Shown here piece after piece: positions 25,573 through 33,859 of a DNA stretch of 64,000 nt. The position numbers and the translations under genes were made by a program. The stretch covers positions 186,001-250,000 of the forward strand of contig UQTU01000001.1 in the NCBI GenBank assembly GCA_900544135.1, in the 5' to 3' direction. Source of the DNA: an uncultured Collinsella sp. (GTDB taxonomy: Bacteria > Actinomycetota > Coriobacteriia > Coriobacteriales > Coriobacteriaceae). How positions within the stretch are numbered: position 1 is the stretch's first letter; every line of letters begins with the position of its first letter. The notes beneath the pieces were generated by a model. The model did not search any database. It saw nothing but the letters and a program-made list of their open reading frames with translations, and had not been told where the DNA came from.

Positions 25573-26319
25573 CTAGACCGTGATGACGTTGTCCATCGAC
25601 TGGTACTTGGCGGGTACTTCGCCCGCAGTGATGATCGTTGCATCGCGAAAGTCCGCGAACTTGACGGGCGCCACCATGCCAAATTTGCTGGCGTCCGAGA
25701 TTACGAAGCGTCTGGCGGTATGACGCATCGAGATACGCTTGACCTGCGCTTCCTCGATATCCGGTGTGGTGAGACCTTGCTCGGCGGCGATGCCATTGGA
25801 ACCCCAAAAACCGCAGTTGAAGTTATAGCGGTCCAGGGTTGCCAAGGCATCGGGACCGACGAGCGCCTCGGTCTCGGGTTTGAGCTCGCCGCCCAACACC
25901 ACGGTACGCATGCCGCGCAAAGCAAGGTGCTGAGCATGGAGCACGGAATCGGTCACATAGGTGACATCTTCAAGGTGTGGAAGATGCTCGATGAGCCTCA
26001 GCGTCGTCGAGCCCGAGTCGATGTATACAAAGCTCTCGGGCTCCACAAGCGCCGCCGCACGGGCGCAGATACGCTCCTTGTCGTCGTTATGGAGGTCGCT
26101 GCGCTCGCTGATCGTCAGGTCGCGCGTCACGTGCGCGCGCTCCAGACTTGTCGCACCTCCGTGCACCTTGGCGATACGGTGTGCTCGGTCGAGCGTCTGC
26201 AGGTCGCGCCGAATGGTAGACGCCGTCACGCCCAGGGCTTCGGCAAGCTCCGGCACGGTAACCGAGCCGGCCTGCTGCACCATCGACACGATCGCGTTGA
26301 GCCTATCTTCCGCAAGCAT
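25573..26319 (-). CDS. DeoR-family transcriptional repressor
   Basis: A 248-residue regulator. The N-terminal DeoR helix-turn-helix (about 3-58) contains VTVPELAEALGVTASTIRRDL. The C-terminal sugar-phosphate-sensing domain has the SGSTT phosphate loop (IDSGSTTLRLIEHL) and GxGG-like strands (VLGGELKPETEALVG). It follows the oxidoreductase gene by 3 nt on the same strand, so the two form an operon. Family members sense phosphorylated sugars and repress their own operon. The AAATGCGC-type repeats upstream of the operon are the likely operator. Confidence 0.9.
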   Translation of the reverse strand: MLAEDRLNAIVSMVQQAGSVTVPELAEALGVTASTIRRDLQTLDRAHRIAKVHGGATSLERAHVTRDLTISERSDLHNDDKERICARAAALVEPESFVYIDSGSTTLRLIEHLPHLEDVTYVTDSVLHAQHLALRGMRTVVLGGELKPETEALVGPDALATLDRYNFNCGFWGSNGIAAEQGLTTPDIEEAQVKRISMRHTARRFVISDASKFGMVAPVKFADFRDATIITAGEVPAKYQSMDNVITV

Positions 26320-26322
26320 CGC

Positions 26323-27402
26323 TTACTCCTCCTCGGGGTACACAACTCCCCAGTCGGCGCGGAGCTTGGTCATAAGCTCCATAACATCAGAAGCATAATC
26401 CAGCAGCTCGCGCTTGGAGTCGTCGCCGGCAACGGCCTTCTCCAGGTCGGCCATCTCATAGCACAGGGCGTAAGCCTCGGTGCCGGCGTGGACCTCCTCG
26501 CGGTGGCCGTCCGCAGTCCACACGATGGTCGCGTGATCGGCACGCGGATAATCGTTGACCTCGATGTAGCACTTATCGAAGCTGATGACCGAGCGCTTGG
26601 GCTGCTTGGAGTGGAGCGTGAGGCTCACCACGCCCAGCTGCTGTTCGGAATTACGGCATACGATGCCGCCCGCAACGTCAACGCCGGTCTCACAGGTATT
26701 GCCCAGCGAGACAACCTCAGCGGGCTGGCTCGCCATAAAGAGGCGCATGACAGACAGGGCATACACGCCAATATCGAGCATGGCACCGCCAGCAAGGTTG
26801 CGGTTGTAGAAGCGGTTGGTCAGGTCGCCGTACTCCTTATAGCTGCCAAAGTTGAGTTGGGCGAGATTCATGCGGCCGAACTCACCGTCATCCATGCGGC
26901 GACGCAGCTCTTGATATAAGGGCATGTGAAGCACCGTGGTGGCGTCCATAAGGACGACGTTGTGATCACCGGCAATGGCGCGGGCCTCGTCGAGCTCGGC
27001 GGAGTTGAGGGTAATAGCCTTCTCACAGAGCACGTGCTTGCCGGCTGCCAGAGCGGATCGCAGGTAGGTGATGTGAGTGTTGTGCGGCGTGGTGATATAG
27101 ACTGCGTCAATGTTCGGATCGGCGTAGAGGTCCTCGACCGTTTCATAGACCTTCTCGATGCCATATTGCTCAGCAAAAGCCTGAGCCTTGGACAGCGTGC
27201 GGTTGGCGACGCCCGCAAGCTTGCGACCGGCAAGAGCGAGAGACTGGGCCATCTGGTTGGCGATAACGCCGCACCCGATCACAGCCCAACGAAGCTCGGG
27301 AGCCGTAAAGATATCATCGGGGAATGGCTTGTCCTGGACCGAAGTGAACGCTGCTTTTGCGGCTGCTTCGGCGTCGAGCGGAGCCTGTTTGGAATCTGCC
27401 AT
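26323..27402 (-). CDS. Gfo/Idh/MocA-family oxidoreductase
   Basis: A 359-residue NAD(P)-dependent dehydrogenase. The N-terminal Rossmann fold has RWAVIGCGVIANQMAQSLA (about 29-47), and the family EKA triad appears as HVLCEKAITLN. The C-terminal alpha/beta domain carries the DIGVYALSVMRLF motif with the catalytic-region His/Asp segment. Such enzymes act on sugars, inositols or dihydrodiols; the substrate is unknown. Pairing with a DeoR-family regulator suggests carbohydrate use. The start is ATG 27402, with AGGAGG upstream. Confidence 0.88.
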   Translation of the reverse strand: MADSKQAPLDAEAAAKAAFTSVQDKPFPDDIFTAPELRWAVIGCGVIANQMAQSLALAGRKLAGVANRTLSKAQAFAEQYGIEKVYETVEDLYADPNIDAVYITTPHNTHITYLRSALAAGKHVLCEKAITLNSAELDEARAIAGDHNVVLMDATTVLHMPLYQELRRRMDDGEFGRMNLAQLNFGSYKEYGDLTNRFYNRNLAGGAMLDIGVYALSVMRLFMASQPAEVVSLGNTCETGVDVAGGIVCRNSEQQLGVVSLTLHSKQPKRSVISFDKCYIEVNDYPRADHATIVWTADGHREEVHAGTEAYALCYEMADLEKAVAGDDSKRELLDYASDVMELMTKLRADWGVVYPEEE

Positions 27403-27740
27403 TATGTGCCTCCTGAGTCATCGGAAGTCCTTCATTTCCAACAGCCTTATAATCGCACAAATGCGCGCGCATTTGCTTGTATTTGCGTGTTTATTTGTTT
27501 ATCGGTCATTATTTAACCATAGTTAGCAGATATTTGCGCGGCCATGCGCATCATCGCGCAAGACTCTGCGCGTAAATGCGCATGCGACAAACCTTGTGAA
27601 ACATATAGGGGCGGAGCACCATAGCCCTAAAGACAGAGCCAGCTGCATTACTTCACCCCTCTGGGGGCACCAGACATCAAAGGACTGTCCCTAGGTGCCG
27701 CTTTCGTTGAAGCCTATCCCAGATGGCCAGATATACAAAT
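27403..27740. promoter_or_regulatory. Regulatory region of the oxidoreductase-DeoR unit
   Basis: It holds a perfect 18-bp palindrome at 27458-27475 (CAAATGCGC and GCGCATTTG). Further half-sites follow: ATTTGC at 27471 and 27481, ATTTG at 27493, TATTTGCGCG at 27531 and AAATGCGCAT near 27574. The phasing of about 10-11 bp is typical of cooperative repressor binding. ATTATAAGG on the minus strand just beside the palindrome could be the -10. Beyond 27600 no gene is seen; only diverged TGTCCC motifs occur (one at 27685). Confidence 0.55.
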
Positions 27741-27817
27741 CTAAAGACTGTCCCCATCAACTAGCCGTTTAAGAACATCCCCAACGACAAGTCATTTAAG
27801 TCTGTCCCCAATGAGTA
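27741..27817 (+). repeat. TGTCCCC tandem repeat, 27-bp period
   Basis: TGTCCCCA at 27749-27756, CATCCCCA at 27776-27783 and TGTCCCCA at 27803-27810 are exactly 27 bp apart, each preceded by AAG or AAGA. A more distant copy, GGACTGTCCCTAGG, lies near 27680. The motif is the complement of the GGGGACA part of the repeats at 25.16 and 25.53 kb, so all may derive from one repeat family. Confidence 0.6.
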
Positions 27818-27829
27818 GGGATAGAAAAA

Positions 27830-27857
27830 GGCCCGGGTGCCTTGGGGCATCCGGGCC
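27830..27857. terminator. Intrinsic terminator of the rplC-rplX operon
   Basis: GGCCCGGGTGCC (27830-27841) pairs with GGCATCCGGGCC (27846-27857) around a 4-nt loop. On the minus strand TTTTTC follows. It lies 30 nt after the rplX stop and ends the ribosomal operon there. Confidence 0.88.
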
Positions 27858-27886
27858 TTTGCTAGCAACTTGATGTTGCGGGCAGC

Positions 27887-28192
27887 TTAGAACTTGTGGC
27901 CGCACTTCTTGCAGACGCGCAGCTTGTTCTTGCCGTCCTTCTCGTGACCGACGCGGGTAACCTTACCGCACTCGGGGCAAACGAGATTGACGTTGGAGGC
28001 GTCGATAGGAGCCTCCTGCGAAACGATGCCGCCCTGCTGGTTGGCAGCGTTGGGCTTGACGGCCTTCTTGACGACCGAAACGCCCTCGACAACGACCTTG
28101 TTCTCGGCGGGGAGAGCACGCAGGACAACGCCCTGCTTGCCGCGATCCTTACCAGAGAGAACCTGGACCTTATCGCCCTTCTTGATATACAT
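27887..28192 (-). CDS. rplX: 50S ribosomal protein L24
   Basis: A 101-residue protein with an N-terminal KOW motif (KKGDKVQVLSGKDRGKQGVV) and a C-terminal zinc-ribbon-like pair of CxxC motifs (CPEC and CKKC). It binds 23S rRNA early in assembly. It is the last gene of this ribosomal operon: a terminator follows, and rplE and rpsN, which usually come next, are absent from the window. Confidence 0.97.
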   Translation of the reverse strand: MYIKKGDKVQVLSGKDRGKQGVVLRALPAENKVVVEGVSVVKKAVKPNAANQQGGIVSQEAPIDASNVNLVCPECGKVTRVGHEKDGKNKLRVCKKCGHKF

Positions 28193-28205
28193 ATATCTCC
28201 CCTAA

Positions 28206-28574
28206 CTACAGGGTCTCGGGAGCGAGCGAGACGATCTTCATGTACTTCTTGTCACGAAGCTCGCGAGCGACGGGCCCGAAGATACGGGTGCCGACGGGCG
28301 AACCATCGTTGTTGATGACAACGCAGGCGTTCTCATCAAAGCGAATGTAGGAGCCATCCTTGCGGCGGATCTCCTTAACGGTGCGAACGACGACGCAACG
28401 GACAACGTCCTTCTTCTTGACGTTGGCGCCAGGGGTAGCCTCCTGGACAGCACCGATGAACACATCGCCGATGCCTGCATAACGACGCTTGGAACCGCCA
28501 AGCACCTTGATGCAGCGAATCTTGCGAGCGCCGGAGTTGTCGGCGACGTTCAGCATGGTTTGCATCTGAATCAT
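28206..28574 (-). CDS. rplN: 50S ribosomal protein L14
   Basis: A 122-residue protein with the typical start MIQMQTMLNVADNSGARKI and the signature VIGDVFIGAVQEA-like region, here GIGDVFIGAVQEATPG. It lies at the subunit interface. It is 13 nt upstream of rplX. The gap to rpsQ is an unusual 118 nt with no gene, and may hold a processing site. Confidence 0.97.
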   Translation of the reverse strand: MIQMQTMLNVADNSGARKIRCIKVLGGSKRRYAGIGDVFIGAVQEATPGANVKKKDVVRCVVVRTVKEIRRKDGSYIRFDENACVVINNDGSPVGTRIFGPVARELRDKKYMKIVSLAPETL

Positions 28575-28692
28575 GGTAGATGTTCCTCCGAACTAAGAAC
28601 CGAAGAGAGGTGCGCAGCCTTTATACGGCCCGTGGTATGCAAGCCAGGCATACGCACATCTTCGGAAACGTACAAGTCGTAAGAGCGACTGC

Positions 28693-28953
28693 TTATTTAG
28701 CGCGCTCGACGACCTCGATGAGGCGCCAACGCTTCATCTTGGACATAGGACGGGTCTCCATAACGCGGACGGTGTCGCCCACGCCAGCCGTGCACTCCTC
28801 GTCGTGAGCGTGCAGCTTCTTGGAGCTGGTCATCATCTTGCCGTACTTGGGGTGACGCTTGCGCTCGGTGATGGTGACAACAATGGTCTTGGCACCGGAG
28901 ACGGAGGTAACGACACCCGTACGGACCTTACGCGAGTTACGCGAATCAGTCAT
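28693..28953 (-). CDS. rpsQ: 30S ribosomal protein S17
   Basis: An 86-residue OB-fold protein with RKVRTGVVTSVSGAKTIVV and the C-terminal GDTVRVMETRPMSKMKRWRL. It binds 16S rRNA during early assembly. It follows rpmC by 16 nt. Confidence 0.97.
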   Translation of the reverse strand: MTDSRNSRKVRTGVVTSVSGAKTIVVTITERKRHPKYGKMMTSSKKLHAHDEECTAGVGDTVRVMETRPMSKMKRWRLIEVVERAK

Positions 28954-28969
28954 GTTCTCTCCTTAGGTC

Positions 28970-29185
28970 CTACTCGGCGACAGCGGACTTCTCCGCTGCG
29001 ATCTCGCGGGCGCGCTGCTCCGTGAGGACGCGAGCGATGTCCTTCTTCACGGTGTTGACGCGAGCGGTGTTGTCCAGCTGGCTGGTGGCCATCTGGAAAC
29101 GAAGGTTAAAGAGCTCGGCGCGCATTTCCTTCAGCTTCTCAACGAGCTGAGCGTCCGAGAGCTCACGAATCTCTGCGGGCTTCAT
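28970..29185 (-). CDS. rpmC: 50S ribosomal protein L29
   Basis: A 71-residue two-helix protein (MKPAEIRELSDAQLVEKL, then LFNLRFQMATSQLDN). It lies near the exit tunnel. Its ATG overlaps the rplP stop by one nucleotide (TAATG), indicating translational coupling. Confidence 0.97.
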   Translation of the reverse strand: MKPAEIRELSDAQLVEKLKEMRAELFNLRFQMATSQLDNTARVNTVKKDIARVLTEQRAREIAAEKSAVAE

Positions 29186-29688
29186 TAGTTCTCCTCCTTG
29201 GCGGCGGCGGCGTCCTCAGCAGCCCACTTGGCCTCGAGAGCGGCCTCCTCAGCCATCTCCTTCTCGATGCGCTGCTCAGCGTTCTTAGCAGCAACAATCT
29301 TGGTCTTGATGGGAAGCTTGTGCTGTGCAAGACGCAGAGCCTCGCGAGCGACCTCCTCGGGCACGCCCTTGACCTCGAACATGATGCGGCCGGGCTTGAC
29401 GACGGCCACCCACTCCTCGGGGTTACCCTTACCAGAACCCATGCGAGTCTCGGCAGGCTTCTTGGTGATGGGCTTATCGGGGAAGATCGTGATGTAGACA
29501 CGACCGCCACGCTTCATGTAGCGGGTCATGGCAATACGAGCGGCCTCGATCTGACGGTTGGTGATCCAATGGGCCTCGAGAGCCTGGATACCAAACTCGC
29601 CGAAATGCAGCTCGGTATTACCCTTGGCCTGGCCCTTCATGGAGCCACGCTGCACCTTGCGGTGAAGAATACGCTTAGGGGCAAGCAC
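29185..29688 (-). CDS. rplP: 50S ribosomal protein L16 with C-terminal extension
   Basis: A 167-residue protein. The usual L16 core (MLAPKRILHRKVQRGSMKG to EVAREALRLAQHKLPIKTK) fills about 138 residues. The last 28 residues are an Ala/Glu-rich helix (EKEMAEEAALEAKWAAEDAA) beyond the normal 136-145 length. It has a GTG start at 29688 that overlaps the rpsC stop by one base. The extension is probably lineage-specific. Confidence 0.95.
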   Translation of the reverse strand: MLAPKRILHRKVQRGSMKGQAKGNTELHFGEFGIQALEAHWITNRQIEAARIAMTRYMKRGGRVYITIFPDKPITKKPAETRMGSGKGNPEEWVAVVKPGRIMFEVKGVPEEVAREALRLAQHKLPIKTKIVAAKNAEQRIEKEMAEEAALEAKWAAEDAAAAKEEN

Positions 29689-30398
29689 TACTGACCCCTC
29701 CTCTCGGAGTTACGACGACGAGGACGGGAAGAGCCCTCGAGTGCAGGGTTGGGAACAGGCTGGCCCGGGAGCTTCTCGCCCAGGTAGATCCAGACCTTCA
29801 CGCCGCAAGCGCCCATGGTGGTGCTGGCGACAGCCGTGCCGTAGTCGATCTTGGCACGAAGGGTGTGCAGAGGCACGCGACCCTCGCGGTACCACTCACG
29901 ACGGCCCATCTCGGCACCGCCGAGACGACCGGAGCACTGGATACGGATGCCCTTGGCGCCGGCCTTGCGGGCGGACTGGACAGCCTTGCGCATAGCACGA
30001 CGGAAGGCAACGCGGCCCTCGAGCTGCTCAGCAATGGACTGAGCAACGAGGTTGGCGTCGAGCTCGGGGCGCTTGATCTCGACAACGTCGACGGAGAGCT
30101 GGCCCTTGGAGACGCCAGCGACCTTCTCGAGCTCGGTGCGGAGGGTATCGATCTCGGCACCCTTCTTACCGATGACAACGCCGGGGCGAGCGGTGAGGAT
30201 GATGACCTTCACCTTGTCGCCAGCGCGCTCGATCTCGACGCGGGAGACAGCTGCGCGGGAAAGACGCTTCTCGAGGTACTTGCGGATCTCGAGATCGTTA
30301 CCGAGGGTCTTAGCGTAATCCTTCTCTGCGAACCAGCGGGAGCGCCAGTTCTCGGTGATGCCAAGACGGAAGCCGGTGGGGTAGACTTTCTGACCCAT
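29688..30398 (-). CDS. rpsC: 30S ribosomal protein S3
   Basis: A 236-residue protein with the N-terminal MGQKVYPTGFRLGI, a KH domain (GVVIGKKGAEIDTLR near 73-87) and the C-terminal S3 domain (GKIRCSGR-like segment, here IQCSGRLGGAEM). The Arg-rich tail is slightly longer than the core family. It forms part of the mRNA entry site. It follows rplV by 6 nt. Confidence 0.97.
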   Translation of the reverse strand: MGQKVYPTGFRLGITENWRSRWFAEKDYAKTLGNDLEIRKYLEKRLSRAAVSRVEIERAGDKVKVIILTARPGVVIGKKGAEIDTLRTELEKVAGVSKGQLSVDVVEIKRPELDANLVAQSIAEQLEGRVAFRRAMRKAVQSARKAGAKGIRIQCSGRLGGAEMGRREWYREGRVPLHTLRAKIDYGTAVASTTMGACGVKVWIYLGEKLPGQPVPNPALEGSSRPRRRNSERRGQ

Positions 30399-30404
30399 AC
30401 AGCT

Positions 30405-30776
30405 TTACGCCTCCTTTCGAGGAGCAACGACGACGGTGATGTGGGAAGTACGCTTCAGAATGCGAGAAGCGGAACCCTTGGCGCGGGGACGGATGCGCTT
30501 AAGCGTCGGACCCTCGTCAACATAGGCAGCGGCGACAACCAGGTTGTCGGCACGCAGACCATTGTTGTTCTCGGCGTTCGCAACGGCGGAACGGAGAACC
30601 TTCTCGACATCCACGGCGACGGCGCGGTCGCAGAAGTGGAGGATGTCGAAGGCCTGAGCGACAGGCTTGCGGCGGATCAGATCGACCACCAGGCGGGCCT
30701 TGCTGGGGGAAACACGCACGTACTTAGCGACGGCGCGAACCTCGGTGGCCTCAGTTTCAATAGACTTAGTTGCCAT
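30405..30776 (-). CDS. rplV: 50S ribosomal protein L22
   Basis: A 123-residue protein with YVRVSPSKARLVVDLIRRK and the tunnel-hairpin region GPTLKRIRPRAKGSASRI, then HITVVV. Its beta-hairpin lines the exit tunnel where macrolides bind. It lies 14 nt after rpsS. Confidence 0.97.
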   Translation of the reverse strand: MATKSIETEATEVRAVAKYVRVSPSKARLVVDLIRRKPVAQAFDILHFCDRAVAVDVEKVLRSAVANAENNNGLRADNLVVAAAYVDEGPTLKRIRPRAKGSASRILKRTSHITVVVAPRKEA

Positions 30777-30790
30777 TTACGGTTAACCCC

Positions 30791-31051
30791 CTATTTGGCC
30801 TTGTGGCCACGGAACGTACGAGTCGGCGCGAACTCGCCGAGCTTGTGACCAACCATGGACTCGGTAACATACACGGGCACATGCTTGCGGCCGTCGTGGA
30901 CGGCGATGGTGTGACCAACCATCTCGGGGAAGATGGTGGACGCGCGGGACCAGGTCTTCACGACGTCCTTCTTGCCAGCCTCGTTCATCGCGGTGATACG
31001 CGAGAGAAGGCGAGTCTCCACGAACGGGCCCTTTTTGAGACTTCTGCTCAT
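30791..31051 (-). CDS. rpsS: 30S ribosomal protein S19
   Basis: An 86-residue protein starting MSRSLKKGPFVETRLL, with HDGRKHVPVYVTESMVGHKLGEF. It binds the 16S rRNA head with S13. It sits between rplB and rplV in the standard order. Confidence 0.97.
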   Translation of the reverse strand: MSRSLKKGPFVETRLLSRITAMNEAGKKDVVKTWSRASTIFPEMVGHTIAVHDGRKHVPVYVTESMVGHKLGEFAPTRTFRGHKAK

Positions 31052-31083
31052 AAGTGCTTTCTCCTAAAACTCGGTATCCGAAA

Positions 31084-31914
31084 TTACTTCTTACGGCGAC
31101 GAATGATGTGCTGGTTCGAGACCTTCTTCTTCTTGCGCGTACGAAGGCCCTTCGTCGGCTTACCCCAGGGGGTAACAGAGGGACGACCAGAGGTGTGGTT
31201 CTTGCCCTCGCCACCGCCGTGCGGGTGGTCGACAGGGTTCATGACGGTACCGCGGACGGTCGGGCGCACGTTCATGTGACGCTTACGGCCGGCCTTGCCG
31301 ATGACGATGTTGGAGTGATCGGCGTTGCCGACCTCACCGACGGTGGCGCGGCAGGTAACGAGGATGCGGCGCATCTCGGAGGAAGGCATACGGACGATAG
31401 CGTACTTGCCCTCCTTACCCATCAGCTGGCAGGAGTTACCGGCGGAACGGGCGATAGCAGCGCCCTTGCCCGGCTGGAACTCGACGGCGTGGATGAGCGT
31501 ACCGACGGGGATGTCGGCGAGGGGCAGAGCGTTGCCCGGCTTGATGTCGGCGTCAGAACCGGACATGACGGTCTGACCGACCTCGAGGCCCTTGGGGGCC
31601 AGGATGTAGCGCTTCTCACCGTCAGCGTAGTGCAGCAGAGCGATGCGAGCGGAACGGTTCGGATCGTACTCGATCGTGGCAACCTTGGCGGGCACGCCGT
31701 CCTTGTTGCGCTTGAAGTCGATCACGCGGTAACGACGCTTCACGCCGCCGCCCTGGTGGCGGGTGGTGATGCGGCCGTTGTTGTTACGACCGGCCTTCTT
31801 GGGCAGGGGCTCGAGAAGAGACTTCTCGGGCTTGGTGCAGGTGATCTCGGAGAAGTCGGAGATCGTCTGCCAACGCCTACCAGCGGAGGTCGGCTTAAGG
31901 TGCTTTACAGCCAT
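31084..31914 (-). CDS. rplB: 50S ribosomal protein L2
   Basis: A 276-residue protein, the normal length when started at ATG 31914 (MAVKHLKPTSAGRRW). The peptidyl-transferase-associated region MNPVDHPHGGGEGKN is intact. Longer upstream in-frame codons are noncoding leader. A 179-nt gap separates it from rplW and contains a promoter-like element shared with the rplC leader (31995-32020). Confidence 0.97.
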   Translation of the reverse strand: MAVKHLKPTSAGRRWQTISDFSEITCTKPEKSLLEPLPKKAGRNNNGRITTRHQGGGVKRRYRVIDFKRNKDGVPAKVATIEYDPNRSARIALLHYADGEKRYILAPKGLEVGQTVMSGSDADIKPGNALPLADIPVGTLIHAVEFQPGKGAAIARSAGNSCQLMGKEGKYAIVRMPSSEMRRILVTCRATVGEVGNADHSNIVIGKAGRKRHMNVRPTVRGTVMNPVDHPHGGGEGKNHTSGRPSVTPWGKPTKGLRTRKKKKVSNQHIIRRRKK

Positions 31915-31994
31915 TACAATCCCTTTCAATAGGAATCCGTTAGCCATCGCAGACAGGGATTCGAGGTTCTGCCTCGGGTGCGATGACACCGGAC

Positions 31995-32020
31995 GTATAC
32001 ACGGCTCCGGGCGTGTCCAT
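31995..32020 (-). promoter_or_regulatory. Element shared by the rplB and rplC upstream regions
   Basis: Positions 31995-32020 match 33860-33885 at 24 of 26 bases. On the minus strand both read GGAYACGCCCG..GCCGTG ending in TATAC, so TATAC(T/G) could act as a -10 box. A related 18-20-nt piece lies just upstream of the rpsL promoter (51144-51164). The copy here would place an internal promoter in the rplW-rplB gap. Confidence 0.45.
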
Positions 32021-32093
32021 TTTATACGCCCAAAACCTTGAGCTCTCGCCTCCCCTATTTGGGAGGCATGAGCTCACTCAACAGCAGCGAGTC

Positions 32094-32381
32094 TTAGGCC
32101 TGGTTGCCAAAGACCTCGATGGTGTCGCCCTCGGCCAGCGTGACGATGGCCTTCTTCCAAGAACGGGTCTTGCCGGCGACATAGCGCACGCGCTTGGTCT
32201 TGGGCTTGACCGTCAGGGTGTTCACGCGAACGACCTTGACGCCGAAGATCTCCTCGACAGCGTCCTTGATCTGATACTTGTTAGCATCCTTGGCGACCTC
32301 GAACGTGTACTTGTTCTGCTCCATGCCGGAGAAGGAACGCTCGGACACGATCGGACGGATGATGATCTCGTGGGCGGTCAT
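32094..32381 (-). CDS. rplW: 50S ribosomal protein L23
   Basis: A 95-residue protein starting MTAHEIIIRPIVSERSF, with a C-terminal strand region VRVNTLTVKPKTKRVRYV. It is the exit-tunnel docking protein for trigger factor and SRP. Its ATG immediately follows the rplD stop codon (TAAATG), suggesting coupling. Confidence 0.97.
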   Translation of the reverse strand: MTAHEIIIRPIVSERSFSGMEQNKYTFEVAKDANKYQIKDAVEEIFGVKVVRVNTLTVKPKTKRVRYVAGKTRSWKKAIVTLAEGDTIEVFGNQA

Positions 32382-33008
32382 TTAAGCAAGCACCTCCCCG
32401 AAGTGAGCGGCGATGTCGGCGGGCATCAGCACGGCGTTGTTGTTGACGAGATCGTAGGTGTTGGCCTCGTCGGCAGTGATGATGAACGTCTTGGGAATGT
32501 TGCGGAACGACAGGTAGGCGTTGACGTCCTCATCGCGAACGATGATGGTCAGACGCTTGCCCTCAAGGCCGAGAGCCTTGAGCATGGCAACGGCAGCCTT
32601 GGTGGAAGGCTTCTCGAAGCCGTAGTCGTCGACGAGCACGAGCTCGCCATCGGCCAGCTTGGCGGACAGCGCGGAGCGCATAGCCAGCTTGACCTCCTTG
32701 TTGTTCATACGCTTAGCGTAGGAACGGGGCTTGGGGGCGAAGACAACGCCACCGTGACGCCACTGGGCAGCACGGATGGAACCCTGGCGGGCACGGCCGG
32801 TGCCCTTCTGACGCCAAGGCTTCTTGCCGCCACCGGAAACCTCAGAGCGGCCCTTAGCGGACTGGGTGCCCTGACGCCAAGAGGCCATCTGGCACTTGAC
32901 GATGTGGTGCATAACGTGGATGTTCGGCTCGATGCCGTACACCTCAGCGGCGAGCTCGGCCTCGGCGACCTTCTTGCCCTCGCTGTTCTTTACTTCAAAC
33001 TTTGCCAT
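32382..33008 (-). CDS. rplD: 50S ribosomal protein L4
   Basis: A 208-residue protein with the extended tunnel loop RSEVSGGGKKPWRQKGTGRAR and the C-terminal globular part (LVLVDDYGFEKPSTKAAV, then TYDLVNNN). In E. coli L4 also represses its own operon by binding the S10 leader; whether this occurs here with a shortened operon is unknown. It lies 46 nt after rplC. Confidence 0.97.
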   Translation of the reverse strand: MAKFEVKNSEGKKVAEAELAAEVYGIEPNIHVMHHIVKCQMASWRQGTQSAKGRSEVSGGGKKPWRQKGTGRARQGSIRAAQWRHGGVVFAPKPRSYAKRMNNKEVKLAMRSALSAKLADGELVLVDDYGFEKPSTKAAVAMLKALGLEGKRLTIIVRDEDVNAYLSFRNIPKTFIITADEANTYDLVNNNAVLMPADIAAHFGEVLA

Positions 33009-33054
33009 TTAAGTGTTCTCCTTGGTATGACGCTGGGCTAAATGGGCTGGGCCC

Positions 33055-33675
33055 TTAGGCCATACGGATGGCGACGAGACCATTCTTGGCACCCGGGACA
33101 GCGCCCTTGACCAAGATGAGGTTCTGCTCGGCATCGATGCGGACAACGGAAAGGTTCTTGACGGTAACGCGCTCGTTACCCATGTGACCGGCCATCTTGA
33201 CGCCCTTGAGGACGCGCGCAGGATAGGCGCACTGACCGATAGAACCGGGGTGACGCTGGAAGTGAGAACCATGCGTCATAGGACCGCGGCGCTGACCCCA
33301 GCGCTTGATGCGACCCTGGAAGCCCTTACCCTTGGAGGTACCGATGACGTCGACCTTCTCGACATCAGCGAAATCAGCGACGGTGACGACCTCGCCGACC
33401 TTGTGCTCCTCGCCGTTCTCGACGCGGACCTCACGAAGGAAACGGACAGGCTCGACGCCAGCCTTGGCGAAGTGACCAGCCATGGGCTTGTTCACGTTCT
33501 TGGCCTTGATGTCGCCGAAACCGATCTGGACGGCGTCATAGCCGTCGGTTGCCTGAGTTTTAACCTGCGAGACAGCGCAGGGGCCAGCCTGGATGACCGT
33601 GACGGGAACGACGTTGTCGTCCTCGTCCCAAACCTGGGTCATGCCAATCTTGCGGCCGAGAATCATGCTGATCAA
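33055..33675 (-). CDS. rplC: 50S ribosomal protein L3, first gene of operon
   Basis: A 206-residue protein with the signature MILGRKIGMTQVWDEDDNV and GTSKGKGFQGRIKRWGQRRGPMTHGSHFQR. The start is uncertain: TTG 33675 has a weak TGGGA 7 nt upstream, while ATG 33666 lacks a ribosome site; family length fits either. rpsJ, which normally precedes it, is instead at 47605-47913. A long leader with a strong hairpin (33696-33747) precedes the gene. Confidence 0.95.
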   Translation of the reverse strand: MISMILGRKIGMTQVWDEDDNVVPVTVIQAGPCAVSQVKTQATDGYDAVQIGFGDIKAKNVNKPMAGHFAKAGVEPVRFLREVRVENGEEHKVGEVVTVADFADVEKVDVIGTSKGKGFQGRIKRWGQRRGPMTHGSHFQRHPGSIGQCAYPARVLKGVKMAGHMGNERVTVKNLSVVRIDAEQNLILVKGAVPGAKNGLVAIRMA

Positions 33676-33695
33676 GATATGATCCCAACTCTCGC

Positions 33696-33747
33696 GTGGT
33701 CTTGGGACAATGCGTACACCACCGAGCGTACGCCCCTAGAGGACCAC
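33696..33747 (-). promoter_or_regulatory. Leader hairpin upstream of rplC
   Basis: In the leader, outer arms 33696-33701 and 33742-33747 (GTGGTC and GACCAC) enclose an inner stem, GCGTAC at 33712-33717 and GTACGC at 33728-33733. It lies 20-70 nt before the rplC start. It could be an autoregulatory L3 or L4 binding leader, as for the S10 leader in E. coli; this is inferred from position and structure. The putative promoter is near 33860. Confidence 0.5.
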
Positions 33748-33859
33748 TACTTACACGACGTGCTCCCCAGCCTTGTATTTCGCCCGGACTACCTGACAAC
33801 CCTATTAAGCAGGCATTTTGTCCAGCCAGAATACTCCCCTGGTTACACACAGCTGTTTA

